A stretch of 54,146 bases of DNA. Origin: Phenylobacterium sp. (lineage in GTDB: Bacteria > Pseudomonadota > Alphaproteobacteria > Caulobacterales > Caulobacteraceae). Shown here piece after piece: positions 16,546-24,669 of this stretch. Each line of letters starts with the position of its first letter. Position 1 is the first letter of the stretch. The position numbers and the translations under genes were made by a program. A model generated the notes under the pieces. The model was not told the origin of the DNA and did not search any database. It was given only the letters and a program-made list of their open reading frames with translations. Where the stretch lies: assembly GCF_030693625.1 (NCBI RefSeq), contig NZ_JAUYAF010000014.1, positions 1 through 54,146 of the forward strand. Reading direction: 5' to 3'.

Positions 16546-17025
16546 TCACGCCGGGGTCTTCGGATTGTCCGCCTGCGGCGCGACCGTGTCCGGGGGGCTC
16601 TGGGTGAGGTTGATGTTGAAGCTGCGCAGCCACCAGTCGCCCTTGGGCTGGGCCGGGACCAGGACCGAGGTCACCACGATGTCGGCGTCGCCGTAGTCGT
16701 AGGTGTGTTGCAGGGTCAGGGTGGTTCCGCCCGTGCCGACGAAGGTCTTCCAGTTGGTGAGGACCGGGGCCGGGACAAGGGGCGCGCCGGCCGCGCGGGG
16801 CGGGACCAGGGCGCGCATCTGGGGCAGGATCGCGCCGGCGCGGGGGGTCCGCTGGGCGGGCTCGAACATGCCGATGAGGGCGGCGTCGTCCTCCTGGACC
16901 AGACTGACATAGGCCGCCTTGGCGACCGCCTCGGCCTCCGCGTCGATCTTCAGGCTGTCGCAGGCGGCGAGCGCCAGGACACCGGCGAGAACAAACCCTC
17001 GGCGCGTCGGATAGCGTGCAGCCAT
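16546..17025 (-). CDS. Putative lipoprotein
   Basis: This 159-residue protein has a typical lipoprotein signal: MAARYPTRRGFVLAGV followed by the lipobox LAAC, so Cys22 would be lipidated. The mature part is mostly soluble, with a repeated theme of aromatic and beta-strand residues (VLTNWKTFVGTGG, LQHTYDYGDADIVV, GDWWLRSFNINLTQ). This resembles small periplasmic proteins of the cystatin/NTF2-like type, but I cannot assign a family. The start is the ATG at 17025; the larger open frame upstream is not coding-like. It is flanked by two direct repeats. No functional partner is visible. Confidence 0.7.
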   Translation of the reverse strand: MAARYPTRRGFVLAGVLALAACDSLKIDAEAEAVAKAAYVSLVQEDDAALIGMFEPAQRTPRAGAILPQMRALVPPRAAGAPLVPAPVLTNWKTFVGTGGTTLTLQHTYDYGDADIVVTSVLVPAQPKGDWWLRSFNINLTQSPPDTVAPQADNPKTPA

Positions 17026-17093
17026 ACCGGGTTCCCCAACCTGAGGGTGAAGCTTGCAAGCTCCACGGGCGGCTGTCCATCCCGGGATATGCG

Positions 17094-17129
17094 CGGGACA
17101 GGCCGCAGGATGACGGCTGAAAGGCGGGT
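17094..17129. repeat. Direct repeat, copy 2
   Basis: This is the partner of 16480-16515, in the same orientation. It lies in the 279-base gap before the secreted protein at 17305. No gene was found in that gap. Confidence 0.6.
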
Positions 17130-17304
17130 GGCCTGTGGCGGTGGCGCGGGCGCTCGAGACAGGGTCGGCGGCGTGGGGTTCGTGGACAATCTGATCGGCC
17201 GCCCCGCGACACCGGCGCAAGACGTCGAACCCCGGACTCCCGGAGCGATTCCTGATCCGCGCCAGGCGTGCTATCGTCGAACGGTGTTCGGCGGAGGATC
17301 GGCG

Positions 17305-17625
17305 ATGCGACGGGGGTTGGTGTTGGTGTTGATGGCCCTGGCGGGCGGCGCCCGGGCGGAGACCTGGGTCGACACCCGCCACGTGACCTATGTCGATGTC
17401 GACAGCTTTCAGCGCGGCGCCGACGGGTTGATCTACTATCTGGAGAAGGACAAGTACGGCGACGATCCCACGCCCCGGCAGGCCGCCGTCGATTGCGTCC
17501 GGCGGCTCGCCTACTCGTCCTATGATCTCAAATACACCACCGACTGGCGGTCCCACGGCAAGGCGGTGGTTCCCGGAACCATGGGCCAGGAGCTGTTGGA
17601 TTTCGTCTGTTCCCGAGTCCGCTAG
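17305..17625 (+). CDS. Secreted protein, surface-adhesin E-like
   Basis: This 106-residue protein has a Sec signal peptide (MRRGLVLVLMALAGG) and a signal peptidase I site after ARA. The mature part has the pattern of short 'surface-adhesin protein E' domains: an early YVDVDSF strand, a DGLIYYLEKDKYG turn, a Cys in the middle (AAVDC) and a Cys near the end (LLDFVCS), which may form a disulfide. GGAGGA lies six bases before the ATG. It is followed 11 bases later by the Rap1a-like gene and is probably co-transcribed with it. The family assignment is tentative. Confidence 0.65.
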   Translation: MRRGLVLVLMALAGGARAETWVDTRHVTYVDVDSFQRGADGLIYYLEKDKYGDDPTPRQAAVDCVRRLAYSSYDLKYTTDWRSHGKAVVPGTMGQELLDFVCSRVR

Positions 17626-17636
17626 GAGCCGCGGCC

Positions 17637-18011
17637 ATGCGTAGAACAACCCTGCTTTCCCTGGCGCTGGGCGCGGCCCTGGTCTGGCCGGAACCCGGCG
17701 CCCAGGCGGCCCCGACCTTCCCCACGGGGGCCGACTTCGTCGCCGGCTGCGCGGCGACCCCGTCCAACGAGGACTGCACCGGTGCGGTGCTGCATGTGGA
17801 GCAGGTGGTGAACGACCGCGACAATCCCAACGCCACCTGCGACGGCGGGATCGACGGCCTGCTGCAGGCCCGCGACAGCGCCGAACTGGAGCGGCGGCTC
17901 ACCCAGCGGGTGGTGGCCATCGTCGCCTGGCTGAAGCTGCATCCGGAGTATGACCGCATGTCCTATGGCGACGCGATCTGGGCCGGACTCAAGGGCGCCT
18001 ACTGCCGCTGA
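17637..18011 (+). CDS. Rap1a/Tai-family-like periplasmic protein
   Basis: This 124-residue protein has a signal peptide ending around GAQA and four to five cysteines in the mature part (GCAAT, NEDCTGAV, ATCDGG, AYCR). The layout (an early Cys, a CTGAVLHVEQVVND helix, a WLKLHPE.D helix and a C-terminal AYCR) matches the Rap1a/Tai fold. That fold was first described in Serratia type VI secretion immunity proteins but is widespread in genomes without an associated toxin. No effector gene is adjacent, so an immunity role should not be assumed. The ribosome-binding site TAGGAG overlaps the upstream stop codon, showing coupling to the adhesin-E-like gene. Confidence 0.65.
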   Translation: MRRTTLLSLALGAALVWPEPGAQAAPTFPTGADFVAGCAATPSNEDCTGAVLHVEQVVNDRDNPNATCDGGIDGLLQARDSAELERRLTQRVVAIVAWLKLHPEYDRMSYGDAIWAGLKGAYCR

Positions 18012-18121
18012 GGGGGGCGGCCAGCGGGGTTCGAGGCGGTGACGCAGGCGTTCGCGGGATGAGCGCGCGTTGACATCGGGGGCGGGGCTCGGCACGCCCC
18101 TGGCGTCCGCTGGAGTTCCCG

Positions 18122-19267
18122 ATGCCCGACCTGTTCTCGCCCTACACCCTGAAGGACGTCACCCTGCGCAACCGCATCGTCATGTCGCCCATGACCATGT
18201 ACCGCTCCCGCGACGGCCTGATGAGCGACTTCCACCTGATGCTGCTGGGATCGCGGGCGGCGGGCGGCTTTGGCCTGGTGTTTCCCGAGCAGCTGGCGAT
18301 CACCGCCGAGGGGCGGACCAGCATCAGCTGCGGCGGCATCTATGACGACGCCCAGGTCGAGGGGCTGGCGCGGGTCTGCGCCCTGATCAAGGACATGGGC
18401 GCCACACCCGCGGTGCAGCTGGGCCACACCGGGCGCAAGGGCAGCGAGGCCAAGCCCTGGGACGGCGGGGCGCAGCTGCCGGCCGATGACCCCAATGGCT
18501 GGCAGGTGGTGGGGCCCTCGGCCCTGTCCTATGGCGGCAAGGCCAATGAGCCGGTGCACGCCCTGACCGGGCCCGAGATCAAGGACATCCACCGCGCCTA
18601 TCGCGACGCCGCCCGGCGCGCGGTGGACGCCGGCTTCCAGTGGCTGGAGCTGCACTTCGCCCACGGATATCTGGGGGCCAGCTTCTTCTCGCCGCTGGCC
18701 AACCAGCGGACCGATCTCTACGGCGGCAGCCCGGAGAACCGCCGGCGCTTCCACCTGGAGGCCCTGGACGCCGTGCGCGAGGTGTGGCCCGAGCGCCTGC
18801 CCCTGTCGGTGCGGCTGGGGATCGACGACCTGCACGACGACGGGGTGACCTTCGACGAGGCCCTGGAGGCGCTGCGCGCGATGAAGGCCCACGGCCTGGA
18901 CTTCGCCGACCTCAGCCTGGGGCTGAACACCCCGCAGCCGCAGCGGCGGCCCTTCAACGATCCGGGCTTCATGCTGGCGCCCGGCGCGCGGGTGCGGCGC
19001 GAGGTGGGCGTTCCGGTGGGTGTGAGCTGGAACCTGGGACAGCCGCAGCTGGCCGACCGGGCCATCCGCGAGGAGCTGGTGGACCTGGTGCTGCTGGGCC
19101 GGCCGGCGCTCGCCAATCCGCACTGGCCGCTGTGGGCGGCCCGTGAGCTCTCGCGCGAGGATCCCTTTGGCCTGGTCCCGGAGGACTGGGCCTGGTGGCT
19201 GCGCAACTTCCGCGGCCATGCGCCCTCCATCGGCTGGCCCGAACCGCCGGCTTACGGTGGCGCTTGA
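18122..19267 (+). CDS. Old Yellow Enzyme family NADH:flavin oxidoreductase
   Basis: This 381-residue FMN-dependent TIM-barrel ene-reductase reduces activated C=C bonds using NAD(P)H. The FMN-site motif is MSPMTMYRS, with Thr25 where YqjM-type enzymes have a redox-modulating Cys. The substrate-anion pair is His178 and His181 in LHFAHGYLGA, as in YqjM-type and 2,4-dienoyl-CoA-like members. The signature NQRTDLYGGSPENRRRF follows. The barrel end carries LVLLGRPALANP. It stands alone downstream of the Rap1a-like gene with a 110-base gap. The physiological substrate is unknown. The combination of a His-His pair with Thr at this place mixes features of the two main OYE classes. Confidence 0.9.
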   Translation: MPDLFSPYTLKDVTLRNRIVMSPMTMYRSRDGLMSDFHLMLLGSRAAGGFGLVFPEQLAITAEGRTSISCGGIYDDAQVEGLARVCALIKDMGATPAVQLGHTGRKGSEAKPWDGGAQLPADDPNGWQVVGPSALSYGGKANEPVHALTGPEIKDIHRAYRDAARRAVDAGFQWLELHFAHGYLGASFFSPLANQRTDLYGGSPENRRRFHLEALDAVREVWPERLPLSVRLGIDDLHDDGVTFDEALEALRAMKAHGLDFADLSLGLNTPQPQRRPFNDPGFMLAPGARVRREVGVPVGVSWNLGQPQLADRAIREELVDLVLLGRPALANPHWPLWAARELSREDPFGLVPEDWAWWLRNFRGHAPSIGWPEPPAYGGA

Positions 19268-19330
19268 CGACCGATCTTTTACCGACCGGCGGTAGACCGG
19301 AGGGGACTAGGATTCCCGGAGCGTACCTGC

Positions 19331-20107
19331 ATGTCCCGCCCCCCTCCCTGCGCCGGTTGCCGCGATGGCGAGGCCGTCGACTTCGACATCGCCATGGCCT
19401 TCCAGCCGATCATGGACCTGCAGACCGGCGCCCCCTTCGCCTATGAGGCCCTGGTCCGGGGCTCCAACGGCGAGTCGGCGGCCAGCGTCCTGGCCCAGGT
19501 GACCCCGGAAAACCGCTACGCCTTCGACCAGCAGTGCCGGGTCAAGGCGATCCAGGGGGCGGCGCGGGCCGGGCTGCTGGACGGCCCCGCGCGGCTGTCC
19601 ATCAACTTCCTGCCCAATGCGGTCTATTCGCCCCAGGCCTGCATCCAGCTGACCCTGGCCACCGCCGCGGCGCTGGACTTTCCCACCGACCGGCTGATCT
19701 TCGAGTTCACCGAGAACGAGGAGATGACCGATCCGGCCCACGTCTCCAACATCGTCGCCAGCTACCAGAAGATGGGCTTTGGCGTGGCGCTGGACGACTT
19801 CGGGGCCGGGCATGCGGGGCTGAACCTGCTGGCCCGGTTCCAGCCCGACCTCATCAAGCTGGACATGGAGCTGATCCGCGGCCTGGACGCCAGCCTGCCG
19901 CGGCGGATCATCATCGACGGGGTGATGAAGATGTGCGCCGCGCTGGGGGTCGAGGTGATCGCCGAGGGTATCGAGACCCGGGCCGAGCTGGACGCCCTGC
20001 GCGAGATCGGGGTGCGCTACATCCAGGGCTATCTGTTCGCCAAGCCGGGCTTCCAGAGCCTGCCGGCGGTGAACCCCATCGATGTGCGGGCCGCCCGCGC
20101 CGCCTGA
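19331..20107 (+). CDS. EAL-domain cyclic-di-GMP phosphodiesterase
   Basis: This 258-residue, single-domain EAL protein hydrolyses c-di-GMP to pGpG. The catalytic set looks complete: E39-A40-L41, NFLPN (Asn92), FEFTENE (~Glu125), DDFGAG (Asp155-Asp156), Lys176 in IKLDME, Glu212 in AEGIE and the Gln of the final QGYLFAKP. The N-terminus carries a short CAGC motif that might bind metal. No GGDEF, PAS or membrane segment is present, so regulation must come from expression or partners. The ATG at 19331 follows a 63-base gap after the OYE gene. It is likely an active enzyme. Confidence 0.92.
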   Translation: MSRPPPCAGCRDGEAVDFDIAMAFQPIMDLQTGAPFAYEALVRGSNGESAASVLAQVTPENRYAFDQQCRVKAIQGAARAGLLDGPARLSINFLPNAVYSPQACIQLTLATAAALDFPTDRLIFEFTENEEMTDPAHVSNIVASYQKMGFGVALDDFGAGHAGLNLLARFQPDLIKLDMELIRGLDASLPRRIIIDGVMKMCAALGVEVIAEGIETRAELDALREIGVRYIQGYLFAKPGFQSLPAVNPIDVRAARAA

Positions 20108-20151
20108 CGCCATGCGTTGAGCCTGGCCCCGCGATGGGTCAGGATGGGCCC

Positions 20152-21315
20152 ATGCCCGACCGACACATCACAAGGCGGAACGGCCTGTTCCGCACCCGCC
20201 TGCCGGCCCCCGCCGCCGGGGTGCGCGCCAGCATGCCCGGCTTCGAGGGCGTGCGGTTCAGCGTCGAACAGGCCGAGGACAGCCTGAACGCGGCGGCCGA
20301 CCGGCTGTCGCTGCCGCGCTCGGCGGTGGGGCGCAAGGAGTTCAACATCCTGGCCATCTCCGGCGGGGCGGCCGGCGGGGCCTTTGGGGCCGGCGTGCTG
20401 GTGGGGATGACCCGGGCCGGCAAGCGGCCCGACTTCGCCATCGTCACGGGGGTGAGCACGGGCGCCCTGATGGCTCCCTTCGCCTTCCTGGGGCCCACCT
20501 GGGACGCGCGGCTGACCGACGCCTATACCGGCGGCCACGCCAAGAACCTGCTGTCCCTGCGCCGTCTGGCGCCCGCCTTCGGGTCGGGAATCTTCCAGGC
20601 GGCCAACCTGGAGGAACTGGTGGACTCCTTCATCGACCAGGCCGTGGTCGACGCCGTGGCGGTGGAGCATCTGAAGGGGCGGCGCCTGCTGGTGGCAACC
20701 ACCGACCTGGACAGCCAGCAGACCGCCATCTGGGACATGGGCGAGATCGCCTCGCGCGGCGGCGAGGCGGCCCTGGTGCTGTTCCGCGACATCCTGGTGG
20801 CCTCGGCCAGCCTGCCCGGCCTGTTCCCGCCCCGCAGCTTCCCCTGCGAGGCCGACGGGGTGGCCTATGAGGAGATGCACGTGGATGGCGGGGTCTCGGC
20901 GCCGCTGTTCATCATGCCCGAGGCCATGCTGCGCTGGAAACAGCTGGGGCGCAGGCTGAAAGGCGGCCGCATCTATGTGGTGGTCAATACGGTGCTGGAG
21001 CAGGCGCCGCGCACCACCAGCCCGAACCTGGCCTCCATCCTGGTGCGCAGCTTCGACACCATGCTGCGGTTCTCCTATCGCAACGCGCTGTCCAACGCGG
21101 CGACCTTCTGCGCCGGGATGGGCCTGCCGCTCTCCTTCACCTCGATCCCCGACGTGGCGGAGAACGGCAACATGCTGTCCTTCGACACCGCCAACATGAA
21201 GCGCATCTTCGACGAGGGCGTGGCCCTGGCCCAGGGGCCCCTGTGGGTCACCCCGGTGGCCGAGCCGCCGACGCTGGGCCAGTTCATCGAGAACATGACC
21301 CGGCCGAGGGACTAG
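20152..21315 (+). CDS. Patatin-like phospholipase
   Basis: This 387-residue serine lipase has the patatin fold. The oxyanion loop GGAAGG is at 71-76, the nucleophile is Ser102 in GVSTG, and the catalytic Asp is Asp245 in VDGG. A short N-terminal region (~60 residues) precedes the domain. No secretion signal is evident, so action is probably cytoplasmic or at the inner membrane, although some relatives are exported by other routes. The start ATG at 20152 has CAGGA eight bases upstream; an in-frame ATG at 20134 lacks one. The stop overlaps the stop of the broken minus-strand frame at 21312. Confidence 0.88.
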   Translation: MPDRHITRRNGLFRTRLPAPAAGVRASMPGFEGVRFSVEQAEDSLNAAADRLSLPRSAVGRKEFNILAISGGAAGGAFGAGVLVGMTRAGKRPDFAIVTGVSTGALMAPFAFLGPTWDARLTDAYTGGHAKNLLSLRRLAPAFGSGIFQAANLEELVDSFIDQAVVDAVAVEHLKGRRLLVATTDLDSQQTAIWDMGEIASRGGEAALVLFRDILVASASLPGLFPPRSFPCEADGVAYEEMHVDGGVSAPLFIMPEAMLRWKQLGRRLKGGRIYVVVNTVLEQAPRTTSPNLASILVRSFDTMLRFSYRNALSNAATFCAGMGLPLSFTSIPDVAENGNMLSFDTANMKRIFDEGVALAQGPLWVTPVAEPPTLGQFIENMTRPRD

Positions 21316-21539
21316 CCTCCGAACAGCTTCGCCAGCCAGGAGCGCTTGGCCGGCGGATCGGGCTCGCCGATGCGGCGCAGGCGGGTAAATGCGACCTCGC
21401 CCCAGTCCTCGTTGTCCATGTCGGGACGCCAGCCGCAGATCGCGCCCGACATCGCCTGGGGCACGTCGAAGACAAGGTCGACATCGGCCTCGTCGCCCCC
21501 TCCTCCGCCTGGTCGGCTCCCAACCCACCGGCTTGCTCC
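21312..21539 (-). pseudogene. C-terminal remnant of an unknown conserved protein
   Basis: This frame runs 76 codons between stops without a convincing start. Its last ~60 codons have coding character: DEADVDLVFDVPQAMSG, ICGWRPDMDNEDWGEVAF, TRLRRIGEPDPPAKRSW and LAKLFGG before TAG. A run of five G near 21500 separates it from a frame that begins at a TTG (21523). A one-base shift there would join the two into a ~70-residue protein. It is therefore either a frameshifted gene or the end of a larger gene. The rest of the 374-base gap up to 21689 holds nothing I can name. Confidence 0.45.
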
Positions 21540-21689
21540 CTAAGGTTGAGCTTCAGCTTATTGTTCCCTATTTGTTCGCGTCAAGAGGGCGGCGTCTCCG
21601 CTTTGAGGCCGACATGGCCGGGGATCGAAGGAACAGCGGCGGCGGTGGGGGGTTTGGGTGTCGAGTTCAACACATAGAGGACGACCCCC

Positions 21690-22109
21690 ATGAAAGTCAG
21701 TGAAGCCATGACCGCCCAGGTTGCGACCGCGGGCCCGGCCGACAGCGTCCAGAAGGTGGCGGGCATCATGGCCAGCATCGAGACCGGCGCCGTACCCATC
21801 GTCGAGGACGACAAGGTCGTCGGCCTGATCACCGACCGCGACATCGTCCTGCAGGTGGTGGCCAAGGGCGGCGCGCTTTCCACCCCCGCCAGCGACGTGA
21901 TGAGCGGCGACGTGCAGACCTGCAAGGAAGACGACAACCTGGCCGACGCCGCCGCGCAAATGGCCAACCACCAGATCCGCCGCCTGATCGTCGCCAATGA
22001 CGCCGGCAAGCTGGTGGGCATCCTGTCGCTCGGCGACATCGCCACCGACTACGGCGCCAAGGTGGTGGGCAAGACCCTGGAAGAGATCTCCACCGACAAC
22101 GACGCCTAG
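21690..22109 (+). CDS. Tandem CBS-domain protein
   Basis: This 139-residue protein consists almost wholly of two CBS motifs (residues ~5-60 and ~70-128) forming one Bateman module. Typical features are VPIVEDDKVVGLITDRD in the first motif and IRRLIVANDAGKLVG in the second. Such stand-alone modules bind adenine nucleotides such as ATP, AMP or NADH, and sense energy state. No enzymatic domain is attached. The leader contains AGAGGACG before the ATG. A 77-base gap leads to the small membrane protein at 22187, with which it may be co-transcribed. Confidence 0.88.
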   Translation: MKVSEAMTAQVATAGPADSVQKVAGIMASIETGAVPIVEDDKVVGLITDRDIVLQVVAKGGALSTPASDVMSGDVQTCKEDDNLADAAAQMANHQIRRLIVANDAGKLVGILSLGDIATDYGAKVVGKTLEEISTDNDA

Positions 22110-22153
22110 AGCCTTTTGACCGGCGTCAAGGCGGGGCCCGCGCGGTCCCGCCA

Positions 22154-22181
22154 GTCTCCAGGGGCCATCGCACCTGGAGAC
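22154..22181 (+). promoter_or_regulatory. Hairpin containing the ribosome-binding site of the 22187 gene
   Basis: GTCTCCAGG (22154-22162) and CCTGGAGAC (22173-22181) form a perfect 9-bp stem. The right arm holds the GGAGA sequence that would serve the ATG at 22187. It could control translation or end the CBS transcript, although there is no T run. Confidence 0.4.
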
Positions 22182-22186
22182 CCGCC

Positions 22187-22417
22187 ATGGGTAACCTGAT
22201 CTACCGCATCGCCGCCATCATCACCGTCGCTCTCGGGACGGCCCTGACGGTCTTCGCCCTGATGGCGGCCTATCGCACCGACGACGAGTGGGCCCGGGTG
22301 CTGTTCACCCTGGGCATGCCCGCCAGCCTGCTGCTGCCGGCCCTGGGCGCTCTACTGGCCGCCATCGGAGTGGCGATGTTCATCCACGCCCTGAGGGCCA
22401 TGGAACGCAAAGGCTAG
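22187..22417 (+). CDS. Small two-helix membrane protein
   Basis: This 76-residue protein has two hydrophobic helices (AAIITVALGTALTVFALMAAY and MPASLLLPALGALLAAIGVAMF) connected by a short charged loop (RTDDEWARV) and a basic C-terminus (RAMERKG). No family is recognised. The ATG has GGAGA seven bases upstream inside a perfect hairpin. Its last four bases overlap the end of the convergent aminomutase gene. Coding potential is good because of the clean signal and hydrophobic pattern. Confidence 0.65.
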   Translation: MGNLIYRIAAIITVALGTALTVFALMAAYRTDDEWARVLFTLGMPASLLLPALGALLAAIGVAMFIHALRAMERKG

Positions 22418-23433
22418 GGCCGGTAGGGGTGGAGGCCGCCGTTGGGGTCCTCCACCTCGCCCTCGGAGACCAGATAGTCCGGCCCCACTGGGACCTTGCC
22501 GTGGCCGCCGGGGATATCCAGGACATAGGTCGGCTGGGCCAGGCCTGAGAGCCGGCCACGAAGCTCGCGCATGATCGCCTGCCCCGCCTCCAGCGTGGTG
22601 CGCAGGTGGCTGGTGCCGCGGGCGAGATCGCCGTGGTGCAGGTAGTAGGGCTTGATCCGGCTCTCCACCATGGCCCGCAGCAGGGCCTCCAGCACCGCCG
22701 GGTCATCATTGACCCCCTTCAGCAGCACCGTCTGGCCGACCATCGGGATTCCCGCATCGACGAACTTCGCGCAGGCGGCGCGGGCGGCGGGGGTCAGCTC
22801 CGACGCGTGGTTGGCGTGCAGGGCGACATAGACGGCCTTGCCCGGGGCGTTCAGCGCGGCGACCAGCTCATCGGTGACGGCGGCCGGATCGACGGCCGGG
22901 ACGCGGGTGTGAATCCGCAGCACCTTCACGTGCTCGATCTTCGCCAGCCGGCCCATGATCGCTGAGAGGCGCCGGGGCGACAGCACCAGGGGGTCGCCGC
23001 CGGTGAGGATCACTTCCCAGACTTCGGGACGCCCGGCGATGTAGGCGAGGGCGGCGTCCAGCGCCTTGCCAGACAGGGCCGGGACCTCGGCGGTGGGCCC
23101 CACCATCTCGCGCCGGAAGCAGAACCGGCAATAGACCGCGCAGGTGTGGGTGACCTTCAGCAGCACCCGGTCGGGATAGCGGTGGACGATGCCCTCGACC
23201 GGCATGTGGGTGAGGTCCCCCACCGGGTCGGCGTCCTCGCCCGGCTGCACCTCGAGCTCGGCCAGGTCAGGCAGGAACTGGCGGGCGACGCCCGGCTCGT
23301 CCATCAGCTCGGCCATGGCCGGAGTGACGGCCACCGCATACTGCGCCGCCACCCGCTCCAGGGCGGGCAGGCGCTCGGCCTCGATAAGGCCCGCCCGGGC
23401 CAGGGCCGGCAGGGTGCGAAGGGTGCTGGTCAC
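22414..23433 (-). CDS. Lysine 2,3-aminomutase-like radical SAM protein (KamA/EpmB type)
   Basis: This 339-residue radical SAM enzyme has the [4Fe-4S] motif C98-AVY-C102-RF-C105. The PLP-binding Lys is probably Lys313 in GGHGKVP. The length matches EpmB (YjeK, ~340 residues), which makes (R)-beta-lysine for elongation factor P, rather than clostridial LAM (~416), because the C-terminal zinc/dimer region is absent. No epmA or efp lies in this window, so the function could also be free lysine metabolism. I chose the GTG at 23433 because the upstream continuation is basic and unconserved-looking. It is divergent from the amidohydrolase with a 106-base gap. Confidence 0.85.
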   Translation of the reverse strand: MTSTLRTLPALARAGLIEAERLPALERVAAQYAVAVTPAMAELMDEPGVARQFLPDLAELEVQPGEDADPVGDLTHMPVEGIVHRYPDRVLLKVTHTCAVYCRFCFRREMVGPTAEVPALSGKALDAALAYIAGRPEVWEVILTGGDPLVLSPRRLSAIMGRLAKIEHVKVLRIHTRVPAVDPAAVTDELVAALNAPGKAVYVALHANHASELTPAARAACAKFVDAGIPMVGQTVLLKGVNDDPAVLEALLRAMVESRIKPYYLHHGDLARGTSHLRTTLEAGQAIMRELRGRLSGLAQPTYVLDIPGGHGKVPVGPDYLVSEGEVEDPNGGLHPYRP

Positions 23434-23539
23434 GCGCCGCCTATGACGCAAACGGGCGCGCGCGGCAATGTTGTCGGGGGCGCCTGGCCGTGTCACCTCT
23501 GATGGATTCTTAGGCGCCGTCATTTTCAAGAGAGCCCCG

Positions 23540-24487
23540 ATGCAGATCATCGACTTCGAGTGCGACACCCCCACCAAGGAGGCCGTCGAGGACACGGTGC
23601 GCCTGATCCAGTCGGGGCGCGGCTTCGACAAGGAAGGCTACGCCCAGCAGATGGCGCCCGGCTGGGCCGCCCAGATCGGCATGTCGCTGGAGGAGTTCAA
23701 TGAGGCCAAGGCGACGGTCGGCCTGACGGCGCTCGCGCTCAAGCTCTGCGAGGTCGACATGACCAAGGCCATGACCCATGCGCAGGTCATCGCCATGCTG
23801 GACGGGGCCGGCGTCGCCATGGCCTGCATCGGCAATGCGGGCCGGCGCGCCAGCAATGAGGACGTCGCGGCCTTCGCCGCCGAATATCCCGACCGCCTGA
23901 TCCCCTGGTTCCGCATCTGGGGCGACGAGGGCGAGGCGGGCGTCGCGGCCCTGGAGCGCGGCGTGCGCGAGCGCGGCGTACGGGGCTTCGAGATCAGCTC
24001 CTACCGCGAGCAGCGCTACATCAATGATCCCGTCTACCGGCCATACCTCGCCAAGTGCGTGGAGCTGAACATCCCGGTGCGGATCACGGTCGGGGTCCAC
24101 CTGCTGTCGGACCGGCCCTATGACTACGCCCACCCCAAATATATCGACGAACTGGCCATCGCCTTCCCGACCCTGAGAATCGTCTCCGGCCTCGGCGGCT
24201 ATCCCTGGATCCCTGACATGGTGGCGATCGCCGGACGGCACCAGAACGTCTTCATCGACTTCGCCTGCCGCAGGGTGAAGTACATGCTGTCGCCGGGCGC
24301 GGGCTATGAGGCCCTAGTCTATTACGGAGCCCGCGGCCTGCAGGACAAGATCATCTTCGGGTCGGGCTGGGGGACGTCCATGGTCCCGCTGGCGCAGCTG
24401 GTGGCGGAGACCGACGAGCTGCCGCTGAAGGACAGCGTGCGGGCCAAGTGGATGGGCGGCAACGCGGCGCGGGCGTTGGGGCTGTAG
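23540..24487 (+). CDS. Amidohydrolase_2-family protein, metal ligands altered
   Basis: This 315-residue TIM-barrel protein of the ACMSD/amidohydrolase_2 type is recognised by its layout: an N-terminal IIDFE strand, RGVRGFEISSY, a HPKYIDELAIAFPTL segment, an IVSGLGGYPW strand and a final IIFGSGW. The expected metal-binding residues are missing: the N-terminal HxH reads E-C-D, the later 'HxG' strand reads GLGG, and the final Asp of FGSDW is Gly. His in VGVHL may be one survivor. It may use other ligands, act without metal or be non-catalytic. The ATG at 23540 follows AAGAGAG. Its substrate is unknown. Confidence 0.75.
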   Translation: MQIIDFECDTPTKEAVEDTVRLIQSGRGFDKEGYAQQMAPGWAAQIGMSLEEFNEAKATVGLTALALKLCEVDMTKAMTHAQVIAMLDGAGVAMACIGNAGRRASNEDVAAFAAEYPDRLIPWFRIWGDEGEAGVAALERGVRERGVRGFEISSYREQRYINDPVYRPYLAKCVELNIPVRITVGVHLLSDRPYDYAHPKYIDELAIAFPTLRIVSGLGGYPWIPDMVAIAGRHQNVFIDFACRRVKYMLSPGAGYEALVYYGARGLQDKIIFGSGWGTSMVPLAQLVAETDELPLKDSVRAKWMGGNAARALGL

Positions 24488-24524
24488 GGGGCGGAGCGCG
24501 ACGCGGGATGACTACAGAGCGTCT

Positions 24525-24666
24525 TTCCTCCCCTGTTTACGGGGGAGGGGGACCGCCGATAGGCGGTGGAGGGGGCGCGACCGGGCTCGGAGCCTGAGGC
24601 TCGCCCCCTCCACCACGCCTGCGGCGCGGTCCCCCTCCCGGTCCGCTCCGCTTCACAGGGGAGGAA
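24525..24666. repeat. Large nested palindromic repeat
   Basis: The outer arms TTCCTCCCCTG (24525-24535) and CAGGGGAGGAA (24656-24666) are perfect complements. Inside them GGGGGACCGCC pairs with GGCGCGGTCCCCC-like sequence and GGTGGAGGGGGCG with CGCCCCCTCCACC. It fills almost the whole gap between the amidohydrolase and the convergent zinc protein. Similar outer arms occur at 26564-26593, so this is a dispersed family. Confidence 0.75.
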
Positions 24667-24669
24667 GGG

